A stretch of 64,000 nucleotides of DNA. Origin: Dirofilaria immitis (lineage: Eukaryota > Nematoda > Chromadorea > Rhabditida > Onchocercidae). A model generated the notes under the pieces. The model was not told the DNA's origin. It worked only from the letters and a program-made list of their open reading frames with translations, and ran no database searches. The stretch is from assembly GCA_024305405.1 (NCBI GenBank), contig JAKNDB010000086.1, positions 2,107,001-2,171,000 on the forward strand, given 5' to 3'. Shown here one piece after another: positions 36,995 to 51,800 of the stretch (positions within the stretch are counted from its first letter, which is position 1; each line of letters starts with the position of its first letter). The translations under genes and the position numbers were made by a program.

Positions 36995-39900
36995 TTGTCA
37001 GATGCCTACAAAATTGTAGTTGATTCACTTCATTAGCAGAAAAGATAAGAACATTCCAAACACGACGGAGTACGATCTTATCATTTACTTACTGCAATTA
37101 AGTATTATTACTACCTCCTTTTATTAACGCTATACAATATCAATAACATTAGTGATTAAAAAAACTGTGAAGGTCTATTACTTATAACCAGACTAGAGCC
37201 AAAGGCCCCTCCAAAATTCCTCGACCCACAAACACACCCGCAAGTTTCTGACCAAATTACCCTCACTACCGATTCAAACCGTCAACGTGATTTTATTACG
37301 GCTCGCGAAGAATGAAAGAGACATCATTATACAAATCGGAATCTCATTTTGACTAATTTATGAGTCTGACTTGTATTTTGTGCTCTTCGGAAGGTAGAGA
37401 GTGTGAAATGCTGTATTAGGGTGCGGGGTTGCAAGCTCTTTGAAATGATTTTTCATAGAAAAGGAACTCACAGAAAACATTTACTAATTAGATCGTAAGA
37501 TATATTTGTCTCAAAACTGCATCGATTTATTCGTCAGGAGATACAGTGATCATAAATTGCGGTAGCGGTGACATTCACGTTATTGTCTGCGCTGCACAAC
37601 GATACAGAAATGTTTGTCCTGAATTATATTTTATTATTTGTTTGCTGAGAAAAATTCTAATTTGAATCTTAATGGCATCAAGACTCATTCAAATCTTCCG
37701 AAAGAGGGAAATACTAAGCATCGCAAACAATGCTAACTTATTAATATGCAGTTCAATTCGGTATGATCTTAAAAAAATTGTTAAAATCTTATATATATCA
37801 AGAATTAAATTATATCGAGAACGAATAATTACCAGGTCTAAATAATTACTACAGAAACAGAAGAAACAAATAGCTAATGCTGAAATTGAGAAAACGCGCA
37901 AGCATGGAACAATAGCAGCATAGATTATTATCATATGATTTACCCTAACATTTAACTGATAAATTGATGAAATGAAAATCTCTGAAATGAAAGAAACAAG
38001 CAGGCCAACTTTCGAAGGAATTAATTAAAATTTATAACGAAGGCATAGAAATGAATAAAATTAAAAAAATCATTTATTAATAAATCGAAAATAATAATCC
38101 ATGCAAAATTTTCTCCTCATCTCTAAGGCATCGCAATTTCTGCATTTAAAAGCAGACCATGAAATTTAAATTAAAAAAGTAGTCGGCGAATATTGATTAA
38201 ACGATTTAAAATTAAAGAAAATAAGTTAACAGAAAAAGTTGAAAGAATAAAATAACATACCGTGAGAATGTTACGATGAAAATCAAAAAAAAAAAAAAAC
38301 ATATTATTATATTTCCTGACAAATAGAACCGTTAAATTCTGAGATTATTTTTCTAGTATATTATGTCAATTCTTATCAACTTTTCAATCAATGTAACAAT
38401 TGATATATTAGAATCGGAGATGATTATATTTACTAAATGAATGCTATCATTTGTTTTTTTATTTTTCTCATTTCATAGTATTTTAAATTTTTTTCTTTCC
38501 TGTTTTACTTTTAGTTCTAGTTCCATTTCATCATTTTTTTCCATTTCGATAAGTTTGATCCGAAAGTTAGTCATCTCTTCGTAGTTGAGAATATTTCTTG
38601 TTGCTATCATAGCACACACTGATCAAATATTGAGATGGAACTGGAATATTAAAAGGTTATTTGAATTATCGGGAAATTGAAATTTGTTTAAACAAAGCTC
38701 TAAAGTCGTCAATTTTTTTATTATCATAACATTTATAAATCAAATAAATGTCGAAGTTACAAACTCTTATTTTTATTAAACTGATGTTATTACTTCCACT
38801 CACATGATTATTCGAGAAACTGGATATTTTTGGTGTTTCAGTCGGTTAAAATTAAAAGTCAGTCTTTGGAAAGTTTAATTTATATACTCTCATGGAAAGG
38901 ATGCGCTTTTCAAATTACTGCTTTGAAAAGAAATAATTATTATATTGTATAGATATCTTCTTTATCAATAATTGAAAATTGAAATGCATACAACTATTTC
39001 ATCATTTTAATATAGAAATGTTACTTCGCCTATATTATCATCGTAATTGGATAAATAATCAAATTGAAGGTATGCTAATCTGTGTTTTAACTATATGATT
39101 GAAAAAATAATCAAACATTTTCAATTTTTAAATATAGGAAAAAAAGGGAAGAGAATGAAAAGTAGGCTAAAAAAGATATTGTAGAAATGTCTTGCTTTAT
39201 GCAGGAATAAGTTTTCTGTTTTTAAATATTTTCATGAACGCATAAATGCTCTGCTGTAGTGGATTGATTAAGAAAATAGAAGAACAATAGTTATCGTAAA
39301 CTTTCAATCTTCTTTTTCCACTTTCTTTGTCGGATCTTCGTATCTTTTTATAATTATTCTGATACGTTTTTTGAAAGCAAAAGAAATAAAGAAAAATAAT
39401 ATCGCATTCTTGAGTATTCAACTTAAGCTGTTAATTTATTTAATGGTTATTAAACAGTTATCATCACCATAACAATTCATAATAATTCGATTGACTGAAA
39501 CAAACAATAGAGAGAGAGAGAGAAGAGAGAGAAAGAGAGAGAAAATGAACTGTTTTAGTACGCAAAGAGTTTAAAAAATGTGAAATTTTCAGCAATATTA
39601 AATAAAAAATTGTTATAATAGAAAAGAATTGATGAGTTCTTATGGGGAGCATTTGTACTATAGAAATATATTGATCTTAATGAACTATGGTTTCAGATGG
39701 TTTCAACTTTTTAAATTACGATTAATTTACATTTCACACATTAATTCGTTCTTTCGAATGAGGGAAACAAATGTAGAGATAGAAATGGGTAATATTTTTG
39801 AAGGTTATATTAATTTATTATTTATCTATCGTATTTTGACATTGTCTTCTTTTTTGCTTTGCATTATTTCATTCTATTTTTCTTTTTCTTAAAATAACTC

Positions 39901-42805
39901 TTAAAGATAATTGTAGTGCAAACGATGAATGCGCCAAATTGCGCTGGAAAGAAAATAAAATAAATCAGGTTTTTAATTACAACGCCATTTGAAGTTCAAC
40001 CATAAGTAAAGATATCAAAGAGAACCAAAATTTTGCACAAACTACGATCTATAATGACAGTGATAAAATAAGAGAAGTGAGAAAAATTATTTTATTGACT
40101 TATATCTGTTAAGATTTGATAAGTATAAAGTCAACTTTAAATATCTACTAGACATATATTATCATCATTAATCATAATTCTATTCTGTATGTTGCTTCCC
40201 TGCTGTTATTTCCTAACTTCTAATTTAGAAGATGAAAATTTTTAAATTATATACTGAATAAAACCGCCTAATCGTAGCATTCCTCTGTAATTCCTTTGTT
40301 TCATCAATAATCCTATTATTGGAAAAATTAGAATACTACATTAGGAATGAAATGTATGGATTCGTTTTCAGTAGCTTGAGAATTAGCATAATCAAATCAA
40401 AGAGAGAAATGCCAATCTTTTAATAACTTTTCTTAATTATCCATATAAGTCAATCAAAATTTCATCAAAATTCTTCCTACATTGAATTAGAAGAGAAGTT
40501 AAAAGAAGCATAAGATGAGAAAAAGAGCGAAATTAATGTATGAGCGAGTTCACGACCTTTAAACAATATTCCGATCTTCTTTGGTTATTTGACCGCAATA
40601 ATCAAATAATCTCTTTGAGCAGATTGATAATCATTTGCATATGCGAATATATATTAAACTCCTATGAGCATGCTCTATAGAGGCAAGCACATGATTGCGA
40701 TTAAGAGCGAATCAGTCGATGTAAGTGTCACCTCCGTGACGCGCATTTGAAATGGTCGGAAGGGATACGAGGACAATGAAATATTTTGACCCTCACTCGA
40801 TGATCCCTTGATGCATGCATATTTGCAGTCATTATTGCCCATTGTGGACATACCTAATACTCACCAATATCTCTCTGCCTCTATTTCTTCCATTTTTAAA
40901 AATTTATATTCATAATTCATGTTTGGTCAACTCTTTGGAGGTCTCATTTCATTTTTAGGAATCTCGAGAGCACTAGCTCATAATATAATAATCAATACTA
41001 TTTCTCCTCGAAGTTCATTTTTGTTTGTTTTTATAGCATGTATTCTTCATGAAGATGAATATTGAATGTTTTCCTTAGTGGAACTCCTTTTTCATTATGA
41101 ATTTATCGACACTTTTGTGTTGAATTTTTAAGAAGCATTTTCTCAACAATAACGGTTGACAATGTTATAAAAAAGATTAGAAATAGTCAAATCGAGTCTC
41201 AAGTATACTCGGCATTTGTTAAATTCATCTTGCTATTTACTTAGTCAAGTATTGAATTTCGAGAGATAGTGATAAGTAACAAATGATGCACCTGTAACAG
41301 TTACCATCATTTAGAATGAGTTTTACGGAGAATAAAAATTAATACTGATCTATTTTTCTGAGAAATTTTCAAAATTTTCTGCATCACAAAAATACCACAA
41401 AATACAAGAGAGATCCTTCTTCTTCTTCCTCATTCTCCGCCATCATATTTTCGTCGTTCCTTTCTTTTTAAAATAATCTTGGAATTGTCACTAGTTCGAT
41501 AATACTTCCCATTGTAGCAACGCTATGAGGCATATTTTAGCCATATTTTTTCTATTCAAATTCAAATATCGTCCTTTAATACTAATCATCTACGATGAAG
41601 TGAATAAATCGGACATAATTAAGGAAATTTTACATCAGATCGATCATTAAATTTGTGAAAAGATAAGCTAAAGAGTATTGGGATGAAAAAGAAATATTCA
41701 TAAAAGAGTTGTTGATTCCATCCATGATCTAAAGAGGGAACATAAAAAAACTAGTCTGAAAAGTTGGAGGATATTTTTTATATCAATATGATCAGTCATT
41801 GTCATTTGGAAGATATTATCGGACTATGCTTATATCAAATCTCATTTCTGTTGGAAGTTCTTAATATCAGATAATGATAGCGATTAAAGTTTTTGCTGCA
41901 TTCGATGTTTATTTAGAAATTAATGAACTTACGAGATATCAAAGATACATTGAATAATCAATTTATGGAAATACATGATGTTAAGAACATTCTCCGCGCG
42001 ATACCTGATGAAATTACATTTCTACATTATCATAAGATTTGTACCGGCGACATATCTATCAAGTGTCTGCCTTACCAACTTTCGATAGTAGTTTATGTAC
42101 CTACCATAGTTGTAACGAGTAACGGAGAATAAGGATTCGACTCCGGAGAGAAGTCTGAAAAACGACTAACAGATTCACGGAAGAAGGCAGCAGGCGCGCA
42201 AATACCCATTCTCAAAATGAGGAGGTAGTGACGAAAAATTACAAGACTGTCTCTCGGTCTTGAAACTGAGCATTTTTAAATTTAGCATATCTTCTAATCA
42301 GAAAACTAATTTTCTCCCCAAACACTGATAATTTTTTCACATCTCTAAAAATATTTATTGTTCTATTTACATCGAAAAGTGTAAAAGCTTTTAAAGTAAA
42401 GCAATATTATTTCTAACTGATAGATACTGACATATTAAGTCTTATTCATAATATTCTTTAATCTTTATCTTAAGACACCAATGATTTGGTTGCGAAAATC
42501 GTTTTGCTCTATTTTATTTCAAAAAAACCTTCTGCGGTTTTATTCAAATTATCTAAATGAAAATAAATTTTGAATTTGAGCATATCAAATTTCTGTACTA
42601 CCAACTCATACATTCTTATTTCATTTCTTTTTACAAAATTTTCATTTACTCCAATAGATTAAGTCCAATAAGAGAAATACAGATAATTATTAAATACTTA
42701 CTTTCCTCAATCAGCGTTATCATACATCATCAAACGTTGCATTCTGTTTGCTGAAGCTACAAGTCAATTATTATTTACCAAAGCAAAATATGATGAACAG
42801 TCGAA
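36995..42805. other. Gene-poor interval between rpl-31 and the PDZ gene
   Basis: About 5.8 kb without a convincing gene. It must contain the rpl-31 promoter (near 37000-37300) and the 5' end of the PDZ gene. A plus-strand open frame at 41923-42132 (starting MNLRDIKDTLNNQFMEIHDV) has somewhat coding-like composition and could be a 5' exon, but this is unproven. A GA-rich tract lies at 39509-39544. Other open frames look like AT noise. Confidence 0.5.
39509..39544 (+). repeat. GA dinucleotide-rich tract
   Basis: Purine-only run of mostly AG/GA units with a few interruptions, typical of a simple sequence repeat. Confidence 0.9.
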
Positions 42806-45800
42806 TATGGACAATTGTATTGTATCGTGGAAATGCAAATACATCGAAATCTTCAAATTGCTCACAGCAGCAGCAACAGCCATCCAGACATCCGTTGGGT
42901 TTCAGTATTGTAGGTGGTATCGATTCACCTCGTGGTCCTATGGGAATTTTCGTCAAAACTGTTTTTCCTGATGGACTGGCTGCAAAAAGTGGCCTTATTT
43001 GTAAAGGTAACGAAAATTGGTTTATCACAACGAAAAAAAAATGGGCTGAAATGAGATGAGATTAAACTTTTTTAAATCGTTAAAATCTTTCAAAATTTTC
43101 GAAAAATATTTTCATTTTTTCGAAACGTACAGTTTGAATTGCAGTACTCTTCCCATTTTAGTAAACTTCGATTATCCTATTGAAAGCATATCCGATGCAT
43201 TAGCCACTTTTTAAACCTTTTCATTGGTTTGCTTTTTATGCTTAAGATTTGAAAATGGATACGAGCTCTAAAATTTTCCTAACAGCTATTATTTAGTCGT
43301 ATGATTGTTTTGAATTTTCTGGAATTGATTTTTGAAAACTTCATTAAATTTTGAAAAGAAAATCATATTTCTCATCGTTATTCTCAAACTTTTTAGCTGA
43401 TGAAATCGTTTAGTTTTTAGTTCTGACTAATTAAAACAAGCTAAAAAATGCGATAGAATGTGGTTCAATTCATAACAGTAGAAGATTCTCTATTTCTGAA
43501 TTCATATTTTCAAACAGTTCTATGTTATTTCCTTACTTTTTCAGATATAATATGAAATTACCCAACAGATTTTAATAAAGTTTAGTTTTTTGGCGATTAT
43601 TTAAAAATTTCTTCTTTTTAGGTGATGAAATTTTGAGTGTTAATGGTGTAGAGCTGAATGGAAAGACACATGCAGAATCGCTGCAAATATTCAAGAAAAG
43701 CGCAAAAGTCGATGTAACTCTTTGTATTCGTCGAAATATTCCGAATTCGCCGAAAAAACCAGAATTTTGGATTGCGCCGAGAGAGCATTCACAAATAAAA
43801 ATTGACGTATTGCAATTTACAAATTTTACTTGAATTTAATATATGAAGCAAGGCGATGATGTTTCGCGAAGCTGGACAGATTCCATGTTTCAATAGATAT
43901 TTGATGTCTGGGGAAAGGAAAATTTTCATATAATAAATATCAGAGGCATTAAGTAAAACAACCGAATAAAATGTATCTGTTAATTTGGATAAAAATAATC
44001 CATCTAAATTTTAAAGTCCTTGATTAAAGATCAAAGAAAATCTCTAGGGTAATGAAATGTTGTTTTATCTAGAGCAGTTAAAGATAAGCAATTATAAATA
44101 TCATCGATCATTCTTTTTAATTTCTAAATTTTTAATTTGTAATTTAGCATTAGTAATTTTTGAGCATGGTTGAAATGTATTTTTTATATATTCTTACTTC
44201 ATTTCGTGTCTATTAATGCCCGTTAGAATTGGTTTTTCCAAAATTATGTAAAATTTTTGGAAATTCCAGGAAGAAATATGAGTTTATAAAAATTTGGTAA
44301 AGAAAAATTAGAAATAATCTTCGATCACTAAAAACGGTTTTTGTCGTTTCGCTCAAAAATTTATGCATTGCATTACTTATTCAAATGTCCCATATAAATT
44401 CAATCAGTGGTTCCATCTTTCTTCTGAAGAGCTACAACTAATATTTATAAATTATGCAAAAGAGGGCTCCTTACTTTGGCGCATTCTGCTTATTCGTAAT
44501 TTTAAGCGTATCTTCAAATATATTCCAAGGATCCATAAGAATTCTGTTCTCTACTGCTTCATGAATTTTCAATTCATCCATTCATTTCTTGTTGCTCCTT
44601 CATTATTTGTTATTTATCAGTTGTTTTGAGTTTTTTTTTTCAGAAGATTTTTCAGAATACTTGATGACAAATGTCAGGATGCAAAGAAATGTATTGCACA
44701 TGCATTATCAGCAGTAACAACATTAAGGAGTGCTTCATGTCTGCGATGTCGAATTTTGGTTCAAAGCCAACAACGGAAAATGCATGCCAGTTTAACTGCT
44801 GTAACTTTATTTTTGTATTTTTGCCGAATGTGGCAGAAACTTTCGTTTGCCGTTTCACATATTAAGTTAACAGAGTTATTATAAATAGATAAACCTAAAT
44901 TTACTGGAAAAATCTCAGCATTTATTTGAAATGCACCTTCCTAAAAGGATATTCCAATTCATCTTTCTTACTAGAGAGTATACCTTTAATTGTCGAGTCT
45001 TCCCTTCATTCTCTAGTAATTATGACATGTTCCAGCTTTCGTCGATACCGATTAATTCATCTGTTGATCCGAAACCTTGTGTAAAAATTAGTTGCTTATC
45101 TTTAATAAAAACTTTCTGAGAATTTACATTAGCAATTTTACTGGGAAAGGAGAAGAGTTTTGAAGAAAGCATTAATTTGCATTCGGTGTCACGAAGCGCA
45201 ATGCAATGCTTCCTTACGACCATATCACCATGTCTGTTGTCACCGTAAAATATCCCTCATTATTTTCTTCAACCTTCTTCCGCTCCTTTGACGGACATAT
45301 TATTATCATATCGTACTTTCTTTTTCTTCAGATGTTGTTCTCTTCATGTTTCGAAATTGATGAACTCAAAGTAATCAATCAGCTGCCTTCAATGCTCGAA
45401 GCATAGTAGGAAGAGAAGGATAATAATGGCTAAATACTAGTGGAGGAAGATAAGATTGAATAAATATTATTCATTGCCTTCGTTTGATTTTTACTTAACT
45501 TCTTATTGATATTTTGAGTAATTTGAAATTTGCTATTAAGGAAAGATAAGCTGTTAAATTTCTTTTAGATTTGGTTAGTAATTAAATTCTGATGTCATCA
45601 CTATAACTGTCCGCATCTTATGAGTGATGCTACCGTAATGGAGACCGAAATTTTGTCTTAGAAAATTTCAATGTTTTTCTGCGGCAAGGAAAATTTTAAT
45701 GGTTATTGATTTTTATTATATTGTAGTGATGACGTCATAGTTTAATTTCTAACCAAAAAAATTGAAAGAAATTTAACAGCTTATCTTTTCTTAAGAAATA

Positions 45801-48800
45801 TCTTTTACATGGGAGGTTTGGGCATTTTTTTAAAAGAATTTGAAGTAGGTATCGTTTTATAAGTAGTGAAGTCAAATCACTAAGAGAGAAAGAAAAGTAA
45901 ATGTAACAAGTTATCGCGGCCGAATAAAATAATGATCTGTTGAATTATTCATATTTGAAAAAAAGTTCCGTTCCATTTCTTAGCATAGTTAAAAAATTCT
46001 ACTCCGAAATTGCTTTGCTCACTAAAAAAAAAACAAATCACTAGTATTTATCCGTCTTGTCCATCTTTCCTTTTTCTCACTTTTTTTTTTGTCTTTTGTT
46101 GTTACCTTTTAATTTCTTTCATTTGTTTAATAGAAAAATATCTCGTTGATTTATTCACCAAACAGCGAGATCATAAAACTACAATTCAGAATATCGGCCA
46201 GAGCAACCTTTTATCGAATACAGTATCTCAATTGGTCTGCATAGTATAACCTAACATTTAACAATGAGAGTTCACATCTTCTCTCAAATATCTTTCCGAA
46301 TAGAAATTTAAAGGTAATACAAAGCACAGGTCATCATTTCATTCATTAACTGATCTTTTGATAATTTTCTAGATAACTGCTTCTTTCTGTTCACATATCG
46401 TTGAGGACAGGTGTGTATGATGTTCACCATTCTTGTAATTTTAACATTTAAGACGTCTATTTTTCAAATAAAAATATGAAATTAGTAATGTTGTAGAAGA
46501 ATTTCAGATAAGATTTTTAATGCGCTATCAGCGTAGAAATTTCGAACACTGAGGAATTTTAATTTTAGTTTTGAGGATAGTGAATAACAGATAGATTGTC
46601 CGTAAAATTTTCACATTGCTTTGTCTAATACGACCTTCAAAAATTGATATATGTGGGTACATTTGCTTTAGAAAAAGACGTCCTCTCTAGCATACTCTAC
46701 AAATTTTCTTTTTATATCGGCATGGATTTTTTCTGCTTGTTTTTCAGTTATTCCTTTTGTCGAGAAAGGCGAAAGGAATAATTTAACTTTTCAAATTCTT
46801 CAAAGGAAGTAACGCTTTTGGTCATATTGTATGTTTAAAGGATTGATTGTTTTAGTGAAGTGCAATTTCTGTTCACAAAACATAAAATATAGTCGTCAAA
46901 TACACAAGTAGAATCAGAACTTTTCATAGTCGATTGCAGTTGGCTTTAATAGCTCATTCTAAATATAATCGTATAATAGTCTCAAATCTATTACTACGAT
47001 TACTATCATATCCGAAGCGCGTCTTGTAATATCACGTTGTGAAAATTTTGACTACTTTGACTTGCATTACAGTGGTAGCCTGGAGGCGGAAAACTGGAAG
47101 ACCATTAGAATTATACACTTATAATATGCATGACGGTTAGGAAAAGCGTCAAGTATTTTTAAGAAGTCAAACTGCACATTAAATGCATCGGATATCAAAC
47201 AGAAAAAACTGCGCGAATATTTACAAGCAATGAATCTTTTATAACTATATGCAGATCATGTAGGATGAAGTCTTCATGGCCTTCATCGTTGTCTGCTAAA
47301 AATATTTGATTCATAATAAATGTTTTTTTTTTTTTTTTTTTTAATACATCAAAAGAATGAATATAATTATATATGAATTTAATTTTAATTTGGATAAGAA
47401 CTTGAGTTTTATTAAGCATCGGTATAGATCTAACAAAGTTCATTATTCTCATGTCCGAAGTTACAGTATTTTAAAATTGGATTCTATCTTGGTCACACAA
47501 TATAAACTTTTGATATCATGAAAGTCTGATTTTTAAATAATTTCCTAAATTAGTTCCGATACGCATGCATGTGTCTTATCCTTATTTGCTAATTCAGTCC
47601 TAAAATATTTCATTATATGATTCGTTCTATTTCTGATAGTATCCAGTCAGCTGATTCATTCTTCCGAAAAGGTATAATTATATATGTAAAAGAAATGGCT
47701 AAGTTGTGTCTCATAGTATATTTAATCTAAAAGTGTTGTTGTAAATAATCCCATTCACTTATTTATTCATTTCTCGGCTAACATTATGTATGTAAGCTGG
47801 TTTCGTTAAGTTAGCTTATTGCTATAGAATTGGCACTACTTCATTTAAATGCGAATAAGTCCATAAAATTATACCCTCTTTTTGGCGAGATTCTCGCATT
47901 AAATTTTAGAATTAAAATATTTTAATATTAGATTTCGCACATTTATTACGGTACATAATGGCTCTCATTTTTCCTCATCAATTTTTAGCATAATTTTTAT
48001 ATTTTTCTTAGTTTTTCTCTTCAACGGTATGATTAACTTTATGCTCAAGTTGTCTGATCAGTGTCTTTGTGATAATCTCGTGATAATTATTAACATTAAC
48101 TATATGATTATTGAGCTCTTTCAAATCTTCATTAATTACCCGTATAATTTATAGAAATTATAGAATGCTTTTGTAAGCTCAAAGCGTGCACTCGGAATTA
48201 AGCAGGAGCCTATGCGTAAACAAATCGTTATTCGACGAACAGTGCCGTCGGAACGTCTCGGTCTCGGAATCGCAATTGAAAGCGATGATAATGATAATAA
48301 GTAAAGATTTATTTATTTATTCTTATGTGATAACTTATGTTTTCCTACGAGTGTGAATTCGATTATGTTTTTTGTATGCATATATATTCATTTATTTATT
48401 CTGTATTTTTCGAGAAATTCATCTATGATGCCACACAGACCTGCAAAGCTCAAAATATATATATGTATAACTTTTGAGCTCATTTTTAAATCTAAAATGT
48501 AGTGTTTATTTCCATTGATGCTTGCTTGACATAATTCAGGTAAATGCGTTAAACTGAAATTTCGCTTGATAAGAATAGAGAAACTGTAAGCTACGCTTGA
48601 TTATATTAAAATTAATCACATTTTGATTCGATATTAATTTTTGCTAATACAATTTCTATAAGTATCAGCCATTCTTTCATGTATTAAATTTATGATGAAA
48701 TTGTTTAAGGCCGTTTTAATCTTTTAATATCAAACTTGAATGAAAATAATTCAATTTTTCTAATTTCTTTGTAGAGTAATCTCTGTAGTTATTGAACAAA

Positions 48801-51800
48801 TGGATCCATGTTCTATTGCTTCTCGAAGTGGTTTACAAGTTGGTGACCGAGTATGGAATGTGGCTGGTACCGATATTCATCAGTGCACTCGAATTCAATG
48901 TTTGTCTCTTTTACAACAACCAACAATGACTATTTCTATGGTTATCACTCGTCAAAATATGTTTGTTTTTGAATTCATCAATTTAGGATTCTGACAAAAT
49001 ATGTCCAGACAACATAGAGAAACTTTAGAGATAGAGATTAAATCCTGAGAAAGAATTAATGTGCCGGTTGCTATCTTACTTTATAGGATTTGATTTCAGA
49101 TGTATGATATTTCACAAATATTTATGTCAGGATCATTGTGTTTAATCGTTCTTTTCAGTATATCGTTTCTGCAGAACAAAAATAATCATTGTATGATGTC
49201 CAATGGATCTCAAATTCCCTTTTACAAAAAGGTTAGTTTTTTAGATTTGTAGTTTCTTGATTTATAAGTTTCATATCTAATCGATTACAATGTACTATTA
49301 TAGTTTTTACGATCAAAAAAGATCCAACAACTGTTCTGTTAACTGAGACATAATACATTAAGGGAATTAACAAGTTAAAATAAATGAAATGGATTGATTA
49401 GTGCTGTAAGATGAGAGGACATTAATTTAGCTTAAGTGACCTTTTCTCACACCATCCATCATCTTTTGTCGTATCCATTATAGTGCTTTTAAATAATTCT
49501 AATTGCTTTAACGAATGTCATGTAAATATTGCTTACAATTTTATTAATTTCTTCTATGCATATTTCTATTACCAAATATCCTGGATGAAAGATAGAAGGA
49601 AAAAGAGACGGGAAAAAATCGTTTTGATTTGTCAAAAGTCAGCCTGTTCAGAGGGCATGCATCTGAAATCCTGGCAGTGTCCGACTGGATCTTCAAGTCC
49701 GCTTTTATTTTTATTTAAAATAATTTTTAACATATTCAACCAAATATTTTATCATTTACATTTTGCAAGCATTAAAATCTTTGATGAGTCGATCAGAACT
49801 CTTTGATGTTCATACTTCTATAGCTAGAAATTCTTAAGAGTTTTACAGCAAGTAGATAAAATAAACATTATAAGTTCTTTAAAGAATACAAACAATAAAG
49901 ATAAATTTGATAGTCGCTAGAGATTTGAGCATTTAATGATGGAAAAATGATATATGAGAGAGTAAAAAAAATAATCGAAAGCAATGTAAAGATCGATTTG
50001 TCCGATTATTTAGCGAGAATCATGAAATCTTCCTAACTCGTTCATATTCATTTATGGCATTTTAGAGCATTAAATTGAAATGAATCCTTCTTTTGATTCT
50101 TTTCCTTTCTTCTTAAATTCTTTTAAAAATTTAACTTATTTTATTTATGCAATTCTGGAATTAATTTCTTTTGTGAATTTTCATAACAATGAAATTTTTT
50201 CTTAAAGATGATATATCAGAAACTACACAAATAAATATATAAATTTATTTCCTCCTCAAATATTTTCTGATATTGACTGTTATTTATTTCTTTTCTGTTC
50301 GTTTATATTCATTCCCTTCTTATCTACTTTTTTATTCCCTTCTAGTCATACGTCCTTGACGTTAGAAGGCAAAAAAACAATACTTTTCTTCGATTTCTTC
50401 ATATTTTTCAAGTATTCTCTTTTTTGTTCCTTTCTTTTCCCTCTCCTTCCCGCATATTTTTCTATTTTACGCCAGAATGAAACTCTTCGCTTTTCTAATA
50501 AATAATTTCTTTTTTGTGCGTACAAATGTATCTTTCTATTTTCCTGAATGTTTATTTCGATAATTCAGAAAGTTTCCGAAAGCTTTGAAAAGTCTATAAA
50601 CTGTTAATAAATAGATAGATAGATAGATAGATAGATAAATGAAATGATGATAATAATAATAATGATAATATGATAGAATAATTTATATGAATAAACGGTG
50701 ATATTCATTAACATCTATATTTTATCAAGTTATCACCTAGCCGTCGATAACTTTTTATAAGGTTAGCAAATTATGATGATGCGAATTTTAAATATATGAA
50801 CAATTTTCACTCGTTTAATCGACAGACGAATATAAATAACAACCAGATACGGAAATAACTACGATTAGAAATAGCGTTGTCGATATCATTGATCACTTAC
50901 AGCTAGACAATTCAAACTAATGAAATCCGAATAGCAGTGAATGAAAATAGCTTTGTTTATATATTAGTATATAAGATGGCGGAATTAGATAACTTTAATG
51001 TGAGATAATGATATTAATATTATACTGGAGAAGAGTTCGTGTATGATTATATCATCGTATACATAAAATTAAAAAGTTTAGCAAACATCAGAATCACATG
51101 ACTACTTAAATACTCTCTAATGAATTATTGGTTTTTTTTTTCCTAAGCACGCATATTTTTGGCTATCAGATTAATTTATCACAAGCAATGATAAAATAAA
51201 GTGTTAAAGAAACGTTTATTATCCCCGTACTTTTTTTGTATTATTGCTTGCTTGTAATATATTTCTGTATTTCATTCCTTCTCCTATCAACTCTACAGGA
51301 AGCTTGCTTCACTTTGCATTATTTCCCCATAACTTTAACGTCTATTGTCTCAGTATTATTATATTATTATAAATTATTCTATTTGTCTTCTTTTTATAAA
51401 AATATTCACTTTATAACAATGCATATTTGATGAGAAACTTCGAAATACGCTATTATATAATAGAATTATTAGTTTAGAAAATGTTCAGAGACTGTTACGA
51501 ATGTCTATTACGATATTAATTCCATATCTGAATTGCGCTTTTACATTCAGAAAATTATTCAAACGAGTTTTCGAAAGTCTGTCCGATTGTTTAGTCAGTA
51601 GGAAACTACTGTTTAATATCTCAGGTTCTAATAAAATGTGTTGATTATAAGATCTTTTGAAATGAATCCCAGGATCCATTTATTAGATGAAGACAAATTA
51701 AATGACTAATTTTTATAAAATAATTAATACTTGGTAAATAATTTGTTGTAAAAATGGAAAAGAAACACCTTATCTTATGTTAATTTCACCTTATCTTATG

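Noticed and set aside
41923..42132. Possible L27-containing first exon of the PDZ gene
   Set aside because: The frame is open and somewhat coding-like, but I could not match it to L27 or connect it by clear splice sites.
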